Shown here: positions 1 to 7,169 of the stretch, one piece after another
Layout: every line of letters starts with the position of its first letter
Numbering within the stretch: the stretch's first letter is position 1
NCBI RefSeq assembly: GCF_904846315.1
Contig: NZ_CAJHAF010000001.1
Location: 310,001-374,000, forward strand
Direction of reading: 5' to 3'
Source of the DNA: Psychrobacter jeotgali
GTDB taxonomy: Bacteria; Pseudomonadota; Gammaproteobacteria; Pseudomonadales; Moraxellaceae
DNA length: 64,000 nucleotides
The notes under the pieces: generated by a model
Told to the model about the DNA's origin: nothing
What the model saw: the letters and a program-made list of their open reading frames with translations, nothing else
The model's database searches: none
Translations under genes and position numbers: made by a program

Positions 1-23
1 AAACATCATTCGCTCAAACTATT

Positions 24-53
24 TTTACTAGATATAACGGGGTGCGCTATAAT
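24..53 (+). promoter_or_regulatory. Probable sigma70 promoter of the hsdMS operon
   Basis: A perfect -10 box TATAAT lies at 48-53 with a TTTACT -35-like box at 24-29, spaced 18 nt. The expected start is near position 60, giving a leader of about 40 nt before the hsdM ATG at 100. Nothing else in the first 99 bases looks coding. Confidence 0.55.
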
Positions 54-99
54 CCTTCACACATATCAAATAGCCCTTCTAAATATTAAGACGACGCTT

Positions 100-2493
100 A
101 TGACAACCAATAACTTCTCTCAAACTGCTGATTTCATTTGGTCAGTCGCTGACCTATTGCGTGGCGATTTTAAACGATCCCAATTCGGGCGCATATTATT
201 ACCCTTTGCACTGCTGCGCCGTTTAGAGTGCGTATTAAGCGACCATAAAGATGCGGTTGTCGAAAAGTATGCCGCTATCAAAGATCAAAATATGCAGGAG
301 CAGCAACTAATTCGCGTGAGTAAGCGCGCATTTTATAATACTTCCCCAATGGACCTAAGCAAGCTTGGTCAAAGTGATATCAAGGACAATCTAAACACCT
401 ATATTCAATCCTTCTCTAAAGACGCACGGGAGATATTTGAGTATTTTAAGTTCGAAGAGTTCGTCGGACAACTAGATGATGCCAACTTGCTGTATCAAGT
501 AGTACAAAAGTTTCAAAATTTTGACCTCAGTCCTGAAGCAATATCGAATCATGACATGGGCTTAGTGTTTGAAGAGCTCATCCGCAAGTTTGCCGAAAGC
601 TCCAATGAGACGGCAGGCGAGCATTTTACGCCACGTGATATTGTACGTTTGACGACGTCCTTAGTCTTTATGGAAGATGACGAGGCGCTCACCAAAGACG
701 GTATCATCCGTACTATCTACGATCCAACAGCGGGTACAGGTGGCTTCTTATCATCGGGTATGGAATACGTGCTTGAGCTAAACCCAGACGCGGTGATGCG
801 CACTTTTGGTCAAGAGCTTAACCCTGAGTCCTATGCTATTTGTAAAGCAGATATGCTTATTAAAGGACAGGATGTCAGCCGTATCAAGCTTGGCAACACC
901 TTATCCAATGATCAGCTAGAGAATGAGCGGTTCGACTATATGCTGTCCAATCCACCGTTTGGGGTCGATTGGAAAAAGATCGCAGGTGACATCAAAGATG
1001 AGTATGAGCAAAAAGGCTTTGAAGGGCGTTTTGGTGCTGGCTTGCCAAGAGTGTCAGATGGCTCCTTGCTATTTCTTATGCATCTGCTTAGTAAGATGCA
1101 TGACAATCATAACTCTAGCGATAAAAACGCCAATTTTACAGATGCGCAGGGTAGCCGTATCGGTATTATTCTCAATGGCTCACCACTATTCACGGGCGGC
1201 GCGGGTAGTGGTGAGAGCGAGATTCGTCGCTATATTCTTGAAGCGGATCTGCTAGAAGCTATTATTGCCTTGCCAAACGATATGTTCTATAACACAGGTA
1301 TTGCTACTTATATCTGGATATTAAGCAATAAGAAAGTCCCTGAGCGTCGTGGTAAGGTGCAATTGATAGACGGTAGCAATCTATACAGTAAGATGCGTAA
1401 GTCGCTGGGATCGAAGCGTAATGAGATGAGCGAGGATGATATCAAGATCATTACTCGCAGCTTCGGTGACTTTGAAGTGGTCAATGCGCGTGTGCTAAAT
1501 AAGCTTGATGAAGTCAAGTCCAATCGGGGTCGGCAGTCTACAAGCCCCCAAACCGAGCCTGCCAAAACTTTTGCTAGTAAGATATTTTCCACGCATGAGT
1601 TTGGCTATCGTCGTCTCACTATAGAGCGTCCGCTACGTCTCTCTGCGCAATTATCCGATACCGCTATCGAGAGTCTACGCTACGCGCCCAAACCGTTTGA
1701 TATGGTCATGCCAGCGCTGTACGAAAAATTTTTTGAAGAATGGGCTTGGGCTGATGTGAGCTATGATACTAGTCTAGAGACACACTACGGTTATTTTGGT
1801 AAACAAGATTGTGATATACATACCGAAGCACGCGCCATGATTAAGGCCGACTTCTCTGAGTTAAAAGAAAAGCAAATCAAAGACGTACTTGATCCTAAGC
1901 TTTGGCAGGATCAGCTTGAGATTATGTATAAAGCCCAAGCCTTGCAAGCGGCGATCGGTAGCAGTCAGTTCGATGATTATAACGAGTTTGAAAAATTGTT
2001 TAAACAAGCGCTTAAAGACACTGATATGACGCTTGATACCAAAGAGAAAAAGCAGATCATCGATGCTATTACGTGGAAAAACCCTGACGCCGAACCTGTA
2101 ATCAAAAAGACGGTCAAAGTCGCTAATCCGCTTTATGGCGCATTTGAATATCGAGTATCAAATAGTTCATCTAGTAAAGCCAAAGTAGTAGAGTTCCAGC
2201 CTGATAGCGACTTACGAGATTATGAAAACGTGCCGCTTAATCCTGATATCACTACTACTGAATTGATTGAGGATTATTTCAAAAGAGAAGTACAGCCGCA
2301 TGTGCCTGATGCGTGGATTAATGCTGACAAGACAGATGATATCGATAAAGAAATCGGTGTAGTCGGCTTTGAGATACCGTTTAACCGTCATTTTTATGTG
2401 TATGAGCCGCCAAGACCGCTGGCTGAGATTGACTCGGACTTAGATAAAGTCAGTCAGGACATTATGCAGTTATTGGGTGAGGTGCATTCGTAA
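100..2493 (+). CDS. hsdM: Type I restriction-modification system, modification subunit HsdM (N6-adenine DNA methyltransferase)
   Basis: This is the methyltransferase subunit of a type I restriction-modification complex. It uses S-adenosylmethionine to methylate adenines at the site chosen by HsdS. The N-terminal helical HsdM domain (about residues 1-140) is followed by an N6-MTase fold with SAM motif DPTAGTGGF near residue 208 and catalytic NPPF at residues 284-287. At 797 residues it is clearly longer than the roughly 530-residue E. coli protein; residues beyond about 500 form a charged extension that I cannot assign to a domain. Its stop TAA overlaps the hsdS ATG by one base, so the two are translationally coupled. 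Neighbours hsdS and hsdR complete the system. Confidence 0.95.
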   Translation: MTTNNFSQTADFIWSVADLLRGDFKRSQFGRILLPFALLRRLECVLSDHKDAVVEKYAAIKDQNMQEQQLIRVSKRAFYNTSPMDLSKLGQSDIKDNLNTYIQSFSKDAREIFEYFKFEEFVGQLDDANLLYQVVQKFQNFDLSPEAISNHDMGLVFEELIRKFAESSNETAGEHFTPRDIVRLTTSLVFMEDDEALTKDGIIRTIYDPTAGTGGFLSSGMEYVLELNPDAVMRTFGQELNPESYAICKADMLIKGQDVSRIKLGNTLSNDQLENERFDYMLSNPPFGVDWKKIAGDIKDEYEQKGFEGRFGAGLPRVSDGSLLFLMHLLSKMHDNHNSSDKNANFTDAQGSRIGIILNGSPLFTGGAGSGESEIRRYILEADLLEAIIALPNDMFYNTGIATYIWILSNKKVPERRGKVQLIDGSNLYSKMRKSLGSKRNEMSEDDIKIITRSFGDFEVVNARVLNKLDEVKSNRGRQSTSPQTEPAKTFASKIFSTHEFGYRRLTIERPLRLSAQLSDTAIESLRYAPKPFDMVMPALYEKFFEEWAWADVSYDTSLETHYGYFGKQDCDIHTEARAMIKADFSELKEKQIKDVLDPKLWQDQLEIMYKAQALQAAIGSSQFDDYNEFEKLFKQALKDTDMTLDTKEKKQIIDAITWKNPDAEPVIKKTVKVANPLYGAFEYRVSNSSSSKAKVVEFQPDSDLRDYENVPLNPDITTTELIEDYFKREVQPHVPDAWINADKTDDIDKEIGVVGFEIPFNRHFYVYEPPRPLAEIDSDLDKVSQDIMQLLGEVHS

Positions 2494-3779
2494 TGGCTCA
2501 AAAATATGTCGCCTATCCTGAGTATAAAGAGTCGGGGGTTGAAAGATTAGGTCAGATACCAATTGACTGGAAAATTTTTAGATTGAAAAACGTTTTAAAA
2601 ATTCGTAACGGTCGTGACTATAAAGAAGTGGAAGTAGAAAGTGGGGGCTATCCTGTCTATGGTTCTGGTGGGGTATTCAGGCGTAGTTCTAGCTATTTAT
2701 ATGATGGCAAGTCTATTTTATTCGGTAGAAAAGGTACTATCGATAAACCGTTATTAGTTTCAGGAAGGTTTTGGACGGTTGACACAATGTTTTATAGTGA
2801 AATTTATGATAATGCAATACCAGAGTATATCTATTATCAATCTCTCTCTTTCCCTTTTAGTCTACTTACGACAAACACAGCCTTGCCGAGCATGACTCAA
2901 GAAGATTTGCTTGAGCTGGACTTTGTTTTACCGACATTGAGTGAGCAGATTCAAATTATTGATTTCCTTAACTTTGAGACGGCCCGAATTGACACTCTAA
3001 TTGATAAACAGCAAACGCTTATTCAACTGTTAAAAGAAAAGCGCCAAGCCGTCATCAGTCATGCGGTGACAAAAGGCTTAAATCCTGATGCGCCGATGAA
3101 AGATTCTGGCGTTGAGTGGTTAGGGGAGGTGCCTGAGCATTGGGGGGTCAAAAAAAACAAGCATTTGCTTGAATTCGTTACCAGTGGCTCTAGAGGTTGG
3201 GCTGGTTATTATGCAGATGAAGGTAACTTGTTTTTTAGGATTACTAATTTAACTAGAGACACTATTGAGCCTAAATTAGAGTCAATCCAAAACGTTAAGC
3301 CTCCACTTGGTGCCGAAGGTGAACGTTCTAAAATTCAACTAGATGACTTACTCATTTCGATTACTGCTGATCTAGGTTCTGTTTGCGTAGCTGATAATTC
3401 AATATCTGGCGGTTTTGTAAGTCAGCATGTCTCACTATGCAGACCTAATTCATCTGTTAAATCTGCACGATGGCTTGCTTACTTTATCCTTTCTGATTCA
3501 GCCAAAGAACAGTTTGTTGGGTCTGGTTACGGTGGGACAAAAATACAGCTTAGCCTAGAGGATATTCGAGAGTTAAATATTGCTTACCCACCTAAAAGAG
3601 AACAAGAAGATATTGCGTCATATATTGATTTAAAGCTCAAAAAATTTGAATTGCTAATGAATCAAGCAGAGCAAGCAATCCAACTTATGCAAGAACGCCG
3701 CACCGCTTTAATATCGGCTGCGGTTACGGGTGAGATTGATGTTCGCAGCTGGCAAGTACCTAATGTAGGAGTCTTATAG
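2493..3779 (+). CDS. hsdS: Type I restriction-modification system, specificity subunit HsdS
   Basis: HsdS gives DNA sequence specificity to the methylase and nuclease complexes. The 428-residue protein shows the usual two-repeat plan. Each half opens with a similar segment (SGVERLGQIPIDW near residue 15, SGVEWLGEVPEHW near 205), continues with a target-recognition domain, and closes with a helical spacer (RIDTLIDKQQTLIQLLKEKR near 170-190 and a related QAEQAIQLMQERRTALIS segment near 390-410). It starts inside the hsdM stop codon (TAATG). A decayed second copy of its last 90 bases lies 2.2 kb downstream at 5861-5943, beyond two inserted defence genes. Two different target domains imply a bipartite recognition sequence, which cannot be read from the protein. 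Confidence 0.93.
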   Translation: MAQKYVAYPEYKESGVERLGQIPIDWKIFRLKNVLKIRNGRDYKEVEVESGGYPVYGSGGVFRRSSSYLYDGKSILFGRKGTIDKPLLVSGRFWTVDTMFYSEIYDNAIPEYIYYQSLSFPFSLLTTNTALPSMTQEDLLELDFVLPTLSEQIQIIDFLNFETARIDTLIDKQQTLIQLLKEKRQAVISHAVTKGLNPDAPMKDSGVEWLGEVPEHWGVKKNKHLLEFVTSGSRGWAGYYADEGNLFFRITNLTRDTIEPKLESIQNVKPPLGAEGERSKIQLDDLLISITADLGSVCVADNSISGGFVSQHVSLCRPNSSVKSARWLAYFILSDSAKEQFVGSGYGGTKIQLSLEDIRELNIAYPPKREQEDIASYIDLKLKKFELLMNQAEQAIQLMQERRTALISAAVTGEIDVRSWQVPNVGVL

Positions 3780-3831
3780 AGTAAGTTCTATAAAATTCTT
3801 AAATTGAAAGAAGATAGGAATAATAAATAAT

Positions 3832-4590
3832 ATGAGTAATATCTTACGTGACTTACCAACGCTCTATGACAAAGCTCAAGGACTTCAAAATATCCTAACT
3901 TCTAGGGCTACTGGTGGCAATTGTAGTGATAGCGACTACATTCTATTGAGAAAAATAATTTTAGAGTCACAATTTAATACTTTAGTACCTGATTTTGTCA
4001 GACATGCAAGAGACTTAAATCAGTTTTGGCAGATGATTAAGCATAGGTATGATTCGTATGCGGAACGTAGAGATTTTATTTATAGTGAATTTCATAGTTT
4101 GATGGAAGCAGTAGAGTTTGATAAATCGGGAATGAGTCCTGCTTTTGATAAGTCTATTGAAATTATTAATTCTGGGTATATCGACAATATGTGGAAGAAA
4201 GCTATTGAACGTAAAGTTAATGATCCAGAGGGAGCAATTACCTTATCGAGAAGTCTTATTGAGTCTGTTTGTAAACATATTTTAGATCTTGAACGTATTT
4301 CTTATGATAAAAATGCAGATTTATCAGAGCTATATAAAAGAACCTCTGAGTTGCTTAAGATGTCTGCTAGTCAATATGAGACAAACCTAATTTTTAAACA
4401 GATTCTAGGTGGCTGTTCAGGCATTGTTAACGGTTTGGGTCAATTGCGTAATAATGTCGGTGATGCTCACGGACAAGGGGTTATTAATATTAAACCAAAA
4501 CCGAGACATGCTGAACTGGCAGTCAATTTAGCAGGTTCAATGTCACATTTTTTGTTGTCTAGCTATAACGAGAGTTTTAAAAACAGATAG
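3832..4590 (+). CDS. Abi_C-domain (abortive infection C-terminus) HEPN-type protein
   Basis: This 252-residue protein is not a restriction-modification component. The C-terminal half carries the abortive-infection C-terminal (Abi_C, PF14355-like) pattern: a helix RSLIESVCKHILDLE near 142-157, then QLRNNVGDAHGQG near 204-216. R206 and H213 form an R-x6-H motif like that of HEPN ribonucleases, so an RNase toxin or phage-sensing effector is plausible. The N-terminal part is helical and unrecognised. A weak Shine-Dalgarno (AGGAAT) lies upstream of the ATG, 52 bp after hsdS. The base composition is visibly more AT-rich than hsdM or hsdR, suggesting separate acquisition. Function is inferred from family and context only. 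Confidence 0.75.
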   Translation: MSNILRDLPTLYDKAQGLQNILTSRATGGNCSDSDYILLRKIILESQFNTLVPDFVRHARDLNQFWQMIKHRYDSYAERRDFIYSEFHSLMEAVEFDKSGMSPAFDKSIEIINSGYIDNMWKKAIERKVNDPEGAITLSRSLIESVCKHILDLERISYDKNADLSELYKRTSELLKMSASQYETNLIFKQILGGCSGIVNGLGQLRNNVGDAHGQGVINIKPKPRHAELAVNLAGSMSHFLLSSYNESFKNR

Positions 4591-4693
4591 CTGGATCTCA
4601 ATAGTTAAAATATACCTTATTCAAAATCATGATGAATGAGCAAGGGATATCAAATGTCTTGCAACACTTATAATAAAGTCTTTCAAGCTCAAG

Positions 4694-4747
4694 TTGTCAA
4701 TTTGAGGCTGACACACGGTTGACAGCTATAACAGATTAATTTGACAA
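4694..4747. repeat. Three TTGACA-type half-sites upstream of the AbiF gene
   Basis: TTGTCAA at 4694-4700 faces TTGACAG at 4719-4725 and TTGACAA at 4741-4747, so one inverted and two direct half-sites sit within 54 bp just before the AbiF start. No good -10 box follows either TTGACA at promoter spacing, so they may be an operator rather than promoters. A TATAAT at 4669-4674 without a clear -35 box is the best -10 candidate for the gene. Purely a sequence observation. Confidence 0.3.
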
Positions 4748-4771
4748 AACTTACCTGATGGAATGAATAAT

Positions 4772-5707
4772 ATGGTCAACAAAAGGCCCATAAAAGAATG
4801 GACAAGCTTTAACCAACAGTTGGAGCTGCTAAAAGAGCGCGGGCTGATTGTTGAAAATGAACAAAAAGCCTTGGGCTATTTAAAAACTATTGGCTATTAT
4901 CGTTTGAGTGGTTACTTATATTCTTTTAGGCAATTCGACTCTCGTAATCCTAAATATAAGCTGGATAGCTTTTTAGAAGGAAGTCGATTTGATGATGTGA
5001 AAGAGTTATATATGTTCGATAAAAAACTTAGGCAAATGGCTTTGGATGCTTTAGAAAGAATTGAAGTGGCTTTACGGGTAAATATTAGTTATTCCCTAGG
5101 CCGATACGGTCCTACAGCTTATTTGGATAGTCAATACTTCGATGAAGGATTCAATCATAAAAACTGGCTTATTCGACATGATAATGCAATAGATAATGAA
5201 GCGAAAAAACAGAATACTTTTGTGAGTCACCACAGACGACACTATTCTGCATTGCCAATTTGGGTAAGTTGCGAAACATGGGATTTTGGCACCATGTCAT
5301 TCTTATTTAAAGGTATGAGGGAGAGTGACAAAGATAAAATTGCTAAAATTTATCATCTTCAAAGTGGCAGTCATTTACAATCACACCTGCATGCCTTTAA
5401 CTTTATTCGTAATGTATCAGCGCACCATAGCCGACTATGGAATAAAGCTATAATTTTCCAAGGAAGCTTAAAAGGCCTAAACGATAAACAATGGCAGGTG
5501 TTATCAGCTAAAAAAGTATTTGTTTATTTTTGCTTGATGAAGAGAATGCTAGATGTGATTTGCCCTAACTCTACATGGGGCAAACGCTTTTTAGCACTTT
5601 TAGATGAGTTTCCGCAAGTGAAGAATGATGCCATTTGTTTAGAGCAAATGGGTGTCAAGGTGAATCCTGAGTCATGGCAACTATGGCAAACACATCAAAC
5701 AAAATAG
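4772..5707 (+). CDS. abiF: AbiD/AbiF family (Abi_2) HEPN abortive-infection protein, probable RNase toxin
   Basis: The protein is a member of the Abi_2 family (AbiD, AbiD1, AbiF; PF07751). The N-terminal family signature is clear: a QLELLKERGLIV segment, then YLKTIGYYRLSGYLYSFR near residues 30-50. The C-terminal HEPN motif RNVSAHH (R213, N214, H218 in this numbering) matches the RNxxxH signature shared with Cas13. I chose the ATG at 4772 because GGA lies 9 nt upstream; an ATG at 4763 would have no ribosome-binding site. Work I recall on AbiF describes it as a toxin kept in check by a conserved non-coding RNA, and as ancestral to Cas13. A matching RNA gene lies 7 bp past its stop, on the opposite strand. 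Toxicity and RNA pairing are inferences here. Confidence 0.85.
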   Translation: MVNKRPIKEWTSFNQQLELLKERGLIVENEQKALGYLKTIGYYRLSGYLYSFRQFDSRNPKYKLDSFLEGSRFDDVKELYMFDKKLRQMALDALERIEVALRVNISYSLGRYGPTAYLDSQYFDEGFNHKNWLIRHDNAIDNEAKKQNTFVSHHRRHYSALPIWVSCETWDFGTMSFLFKGMRESDKDKIAKIYHLQSGSHLQSHLHAFNFIRNVSAHHSRLWNKAIIFQGSLKGLNDKQWQVLSAKKVFVYFCLMKRMLDVICPNSTWGKRFLALLDEFPQVKNDAICLEQMGVKVNPESWQLWQTHQTK

Positions 5708-5713
5708 ACAGAC

Positions 5714-5773
5714 AAAAAAAGCCCCTAGTCTTATGATCCAATCACATGGATTGGTAAAACTAGGGGAGTTGTT
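5714..5773 (-). ncRNA. Small structured RNA next to abiF, candidate RNA antitoxin
   Basis: Read on the minus strand, a consensus promoter is followed by about 60 nt that fold into an outer 8-bp stem (CCCCTAGT at 5766-5759 with ACTAGGGG at 5729-5722), an asymmetric internal loop, and an inner 6-bp stem CCAATC/GATTGG closed by a CATGT-type loop. The outer stem is followed at once by seven T residues (5720-5714), an intrinsic terminator. The start near 5773 is inferred from promoter spacing. No open reading frame is visible. The gene converges on abiF (stop at 5705-5707) without overlapping it. I interpret it as the partner RNA of the AbiF HEPN protein. It could instead be an unrelated sRNA. Confidence 0.75.
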
Positions 5774-5780
5774 GCGTGCA

Positions 5781-5809
5781 ATTATACAGAGATAATGTAG
5801 GTCTGTCAA
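5781..5809 (-). promoter_or_regulatory. Consensus sigma70 promoter of the abiF-linked ncRNA
   Basis: On the minus strand TTGACA (5809-5804) and TATAAT (5786-5781) are separated by exactly 17 nt, which is an exact match to the sigma70 consensus in both hexamers and in spacing. This is the strongest promoter I can see in the island. It drives only the short RNA that ends at 5714. Such strength with no coding gene downstream argues for an abundant RNA product. Confidence 0.85.
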
Positions 5810-5860
5810 TTATATGAATAATGTTTTAGGGTAGATTAGATTTAGAGTTGATGAAAGATT

Positions 5861-5943
5861 GCAGAGCTATCAAACTCATGTAAGAACGTTGAATCGCTTT
5901 AATCTTTGCTGCGGTTACGGGTAAGAATGATGTTTGGGGTTGG
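5861..5943 (+). pseudogene. Decayed copy of the hsdS 3' end
   Basis: This stretch aligns with hsdS 3666-3752 at roughly three quarters identity, after allowing a 3-base gap. Shared blocks include GCAGAGC, AAGAACG, CGCTTTAAT and the 15-base GCTGCGGTTACGGGT. The encoded counterpart is the C-terminal ERRTALISAAVTGEI segment of HsdS, but stop codons interrupt the copy. It is therefore a remnant, either of a second hsdS or of a duplicated 3' end. With the intact hsdS end it brackets the Abi_C, AbiF and ncRNA cassette as direct repeats. Confidence 0.75.
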
Positions 5944-6086
5944 GTTGAGCCTTATGTTGATACAGCTAAGGAATGTTCTAAGCATATTTAAAACATAAAC
6001 AATCTATGTAAGTATTACAGTTTGTTACATATGAATAAGACATTTGAATTACATAAATATTTTTAGTTAATATTAAAGTGGAAGCT

Positions 6087-7082
6087 ATGATAATTAAACG
6101 TGAAGAGTCTATAAAATCCATCACTGAAATGTTGACAAGGTTCGTTATTGACTTGTCGTTATTAAACGGAGCAGGTCTTTATGACATTAATACTACTTCT
6201 GAACATTTCTTTATTAAAATACTGGATATAACCTACAATTTATCCTTGAAAAATCTAAATATAGAAAAATCAAATTTTCCAGCTATAGATCTAGGGGATT
6301 TTAATAAAAAGGTGTGCTTTCAAATTACGTCGGAAACCAGTACCGATAAATTAAAAACAACAATATTAAAATTTAGAAAATACCAATTGAATAATGATTA
6401 TGATCACTTAATATTCCTTATCATCTCACATACCAAGATTGGTAAACCATCTGATAAAGACATTAAAATAGAGGTGAAAAATTTTAAGGCATTAGCAAAA
6501 GATATTAGTAATCTTACTGATGATGAAAAGATCTATGAAATTGAAAGTTATCTTAAAAGAAATGTCAGGTATTCGAATATAACTGAAAATTACAGCATTC
6601 TCCCAGAAAGAAAAGAAACCGTAGCAACTGATATTGATGTTACAAATTTGATTAAAGATATTGATTTAGGAAGAGATAACCAGTTTAAGCCTTATTTAAT
6701 ATACGATTTAGGTAATATTTCACTTTTACTTAACAAGCTTACTTATAACCAAAGAGAAGTTTTGTTTTACATTATTGCAAATGGTGGTTTTTCTAACGAG
6801 AATAAGTTCGAAGATAAAAACTCTATCATTATATACTGGGAAGAGCTTAGACAAGCTATACCAGGTGTTTATGAAATCACCCAAGTACTAAGCAGCAAAA
6901 ATTTACTGCATATTAATTATGATTATATACCTTACGGCTCATGTAATTCTGTAATTGTCGTTGAGCCATACTTCCACGGCAAGCTGGATTTAAACATTTT
7001 TGCTATGTTAAAAGACACTTTTGGTTCTGACGAGTCAAAGCTTCGTGATATTTTGATAAATTGTAATTTTTCGAACTTGTAG
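6087..7082 (+). CDS. SMEK-domain protein in the restriction locus
   Basis: The N-terminal 120 residues resemble the SMEK domain found in bacterial conflict genes: the FPAIDLGDF segment followed by VCFQITSETSTDKLKTTI and a conserved KF. The domain is thought to serve as an adaptor or sensor module fused to different effectors. The C-terminal 200 residues include a likely winged-helix-like stretch (NQREVLFYIIANGG), but I do not recognise an enzymatic motif. I prefer the ATG at 6087; a GTG at 6078 is in frame, and neither has a good ribosome-binding site. The gene is very AT-rich and lies between the hsdS remnant and hsdR. A defence role is inferred from context. Confidence 0.6.
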   Translation: MIIKREESIKSITEMLTRFVIDLSLLNGAGLYDINTTSEHFFIKILDITYNLSLKNLNIEKSNFPAIDLGDFNKKVCFQITSETSTDKLKTTILKFRKYQLNNDYDHLIFLIISHTKIGKPSDKDIKIEVKNFKALAKDISNLTDDEKIYEIESYLKRNVRYSNITENYSILPERKETVATDIDVTNLIKDIDLGRDNQFKPYLIYDLGNISLLLNKLTYNQREVLFYIIANGGFSNENKFEDKNSIIIYWEELRQAIPGVYEITQVLSSKNLLHINYDYIPYGSCNSVIVVEPYFHGKLDLNIFAMLKDTFGSDESKLRDILINCNFSNL

Positions 7083-7100
7083 TCATATGATATGTGTACA

Positions 7101-7128
7101 TTGACGATTAACAAACGATACTTTAAAT
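7101..7128 (+). promoter_or_regulatory. Possible promoter of hsdR
   Basis: TTGACG at 7101-7106 is followed 16 nt later by TTAAAT at 7123-7128. The -35 box is good and the -10 box is weak. It lies in the 87-bp gap upstream of hsdR and would let hsdR be transcribed apart from hsdMS. Confidence 0.35.
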
Positions 7129-7169
7129 AGCTAAGATTGTAATTTGAATATTTTGATAAGAGTTATATC

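Noticed and set aside
1308..1592. Minus-strand reading frame inside hsdM, and similar frames opposite carB, rtcB and gcdH
   Set aside because: They lie fully inside strongly supported genes, lack ribosome-binding sites and show no family features.
5094..5100. Short complementarity between the ncRNA 3' arm (CTAGGG) and CCCTAGG inside abiF
   Set aside because: Only six to seven bases, partly palindromic, and in the terminator stem. Chance explains it; I do not use it as evidence for antisense action.
5721..5766. Hairpin after abiF as a plain terminator of abiF
   Set aside because: On the plus strand the stem is followed by AGTTGTTGCG with no T run, while on the minus strand it is followed by T7 and preceded by a perfect promoter. 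It belongs to a minus-strand RNA.
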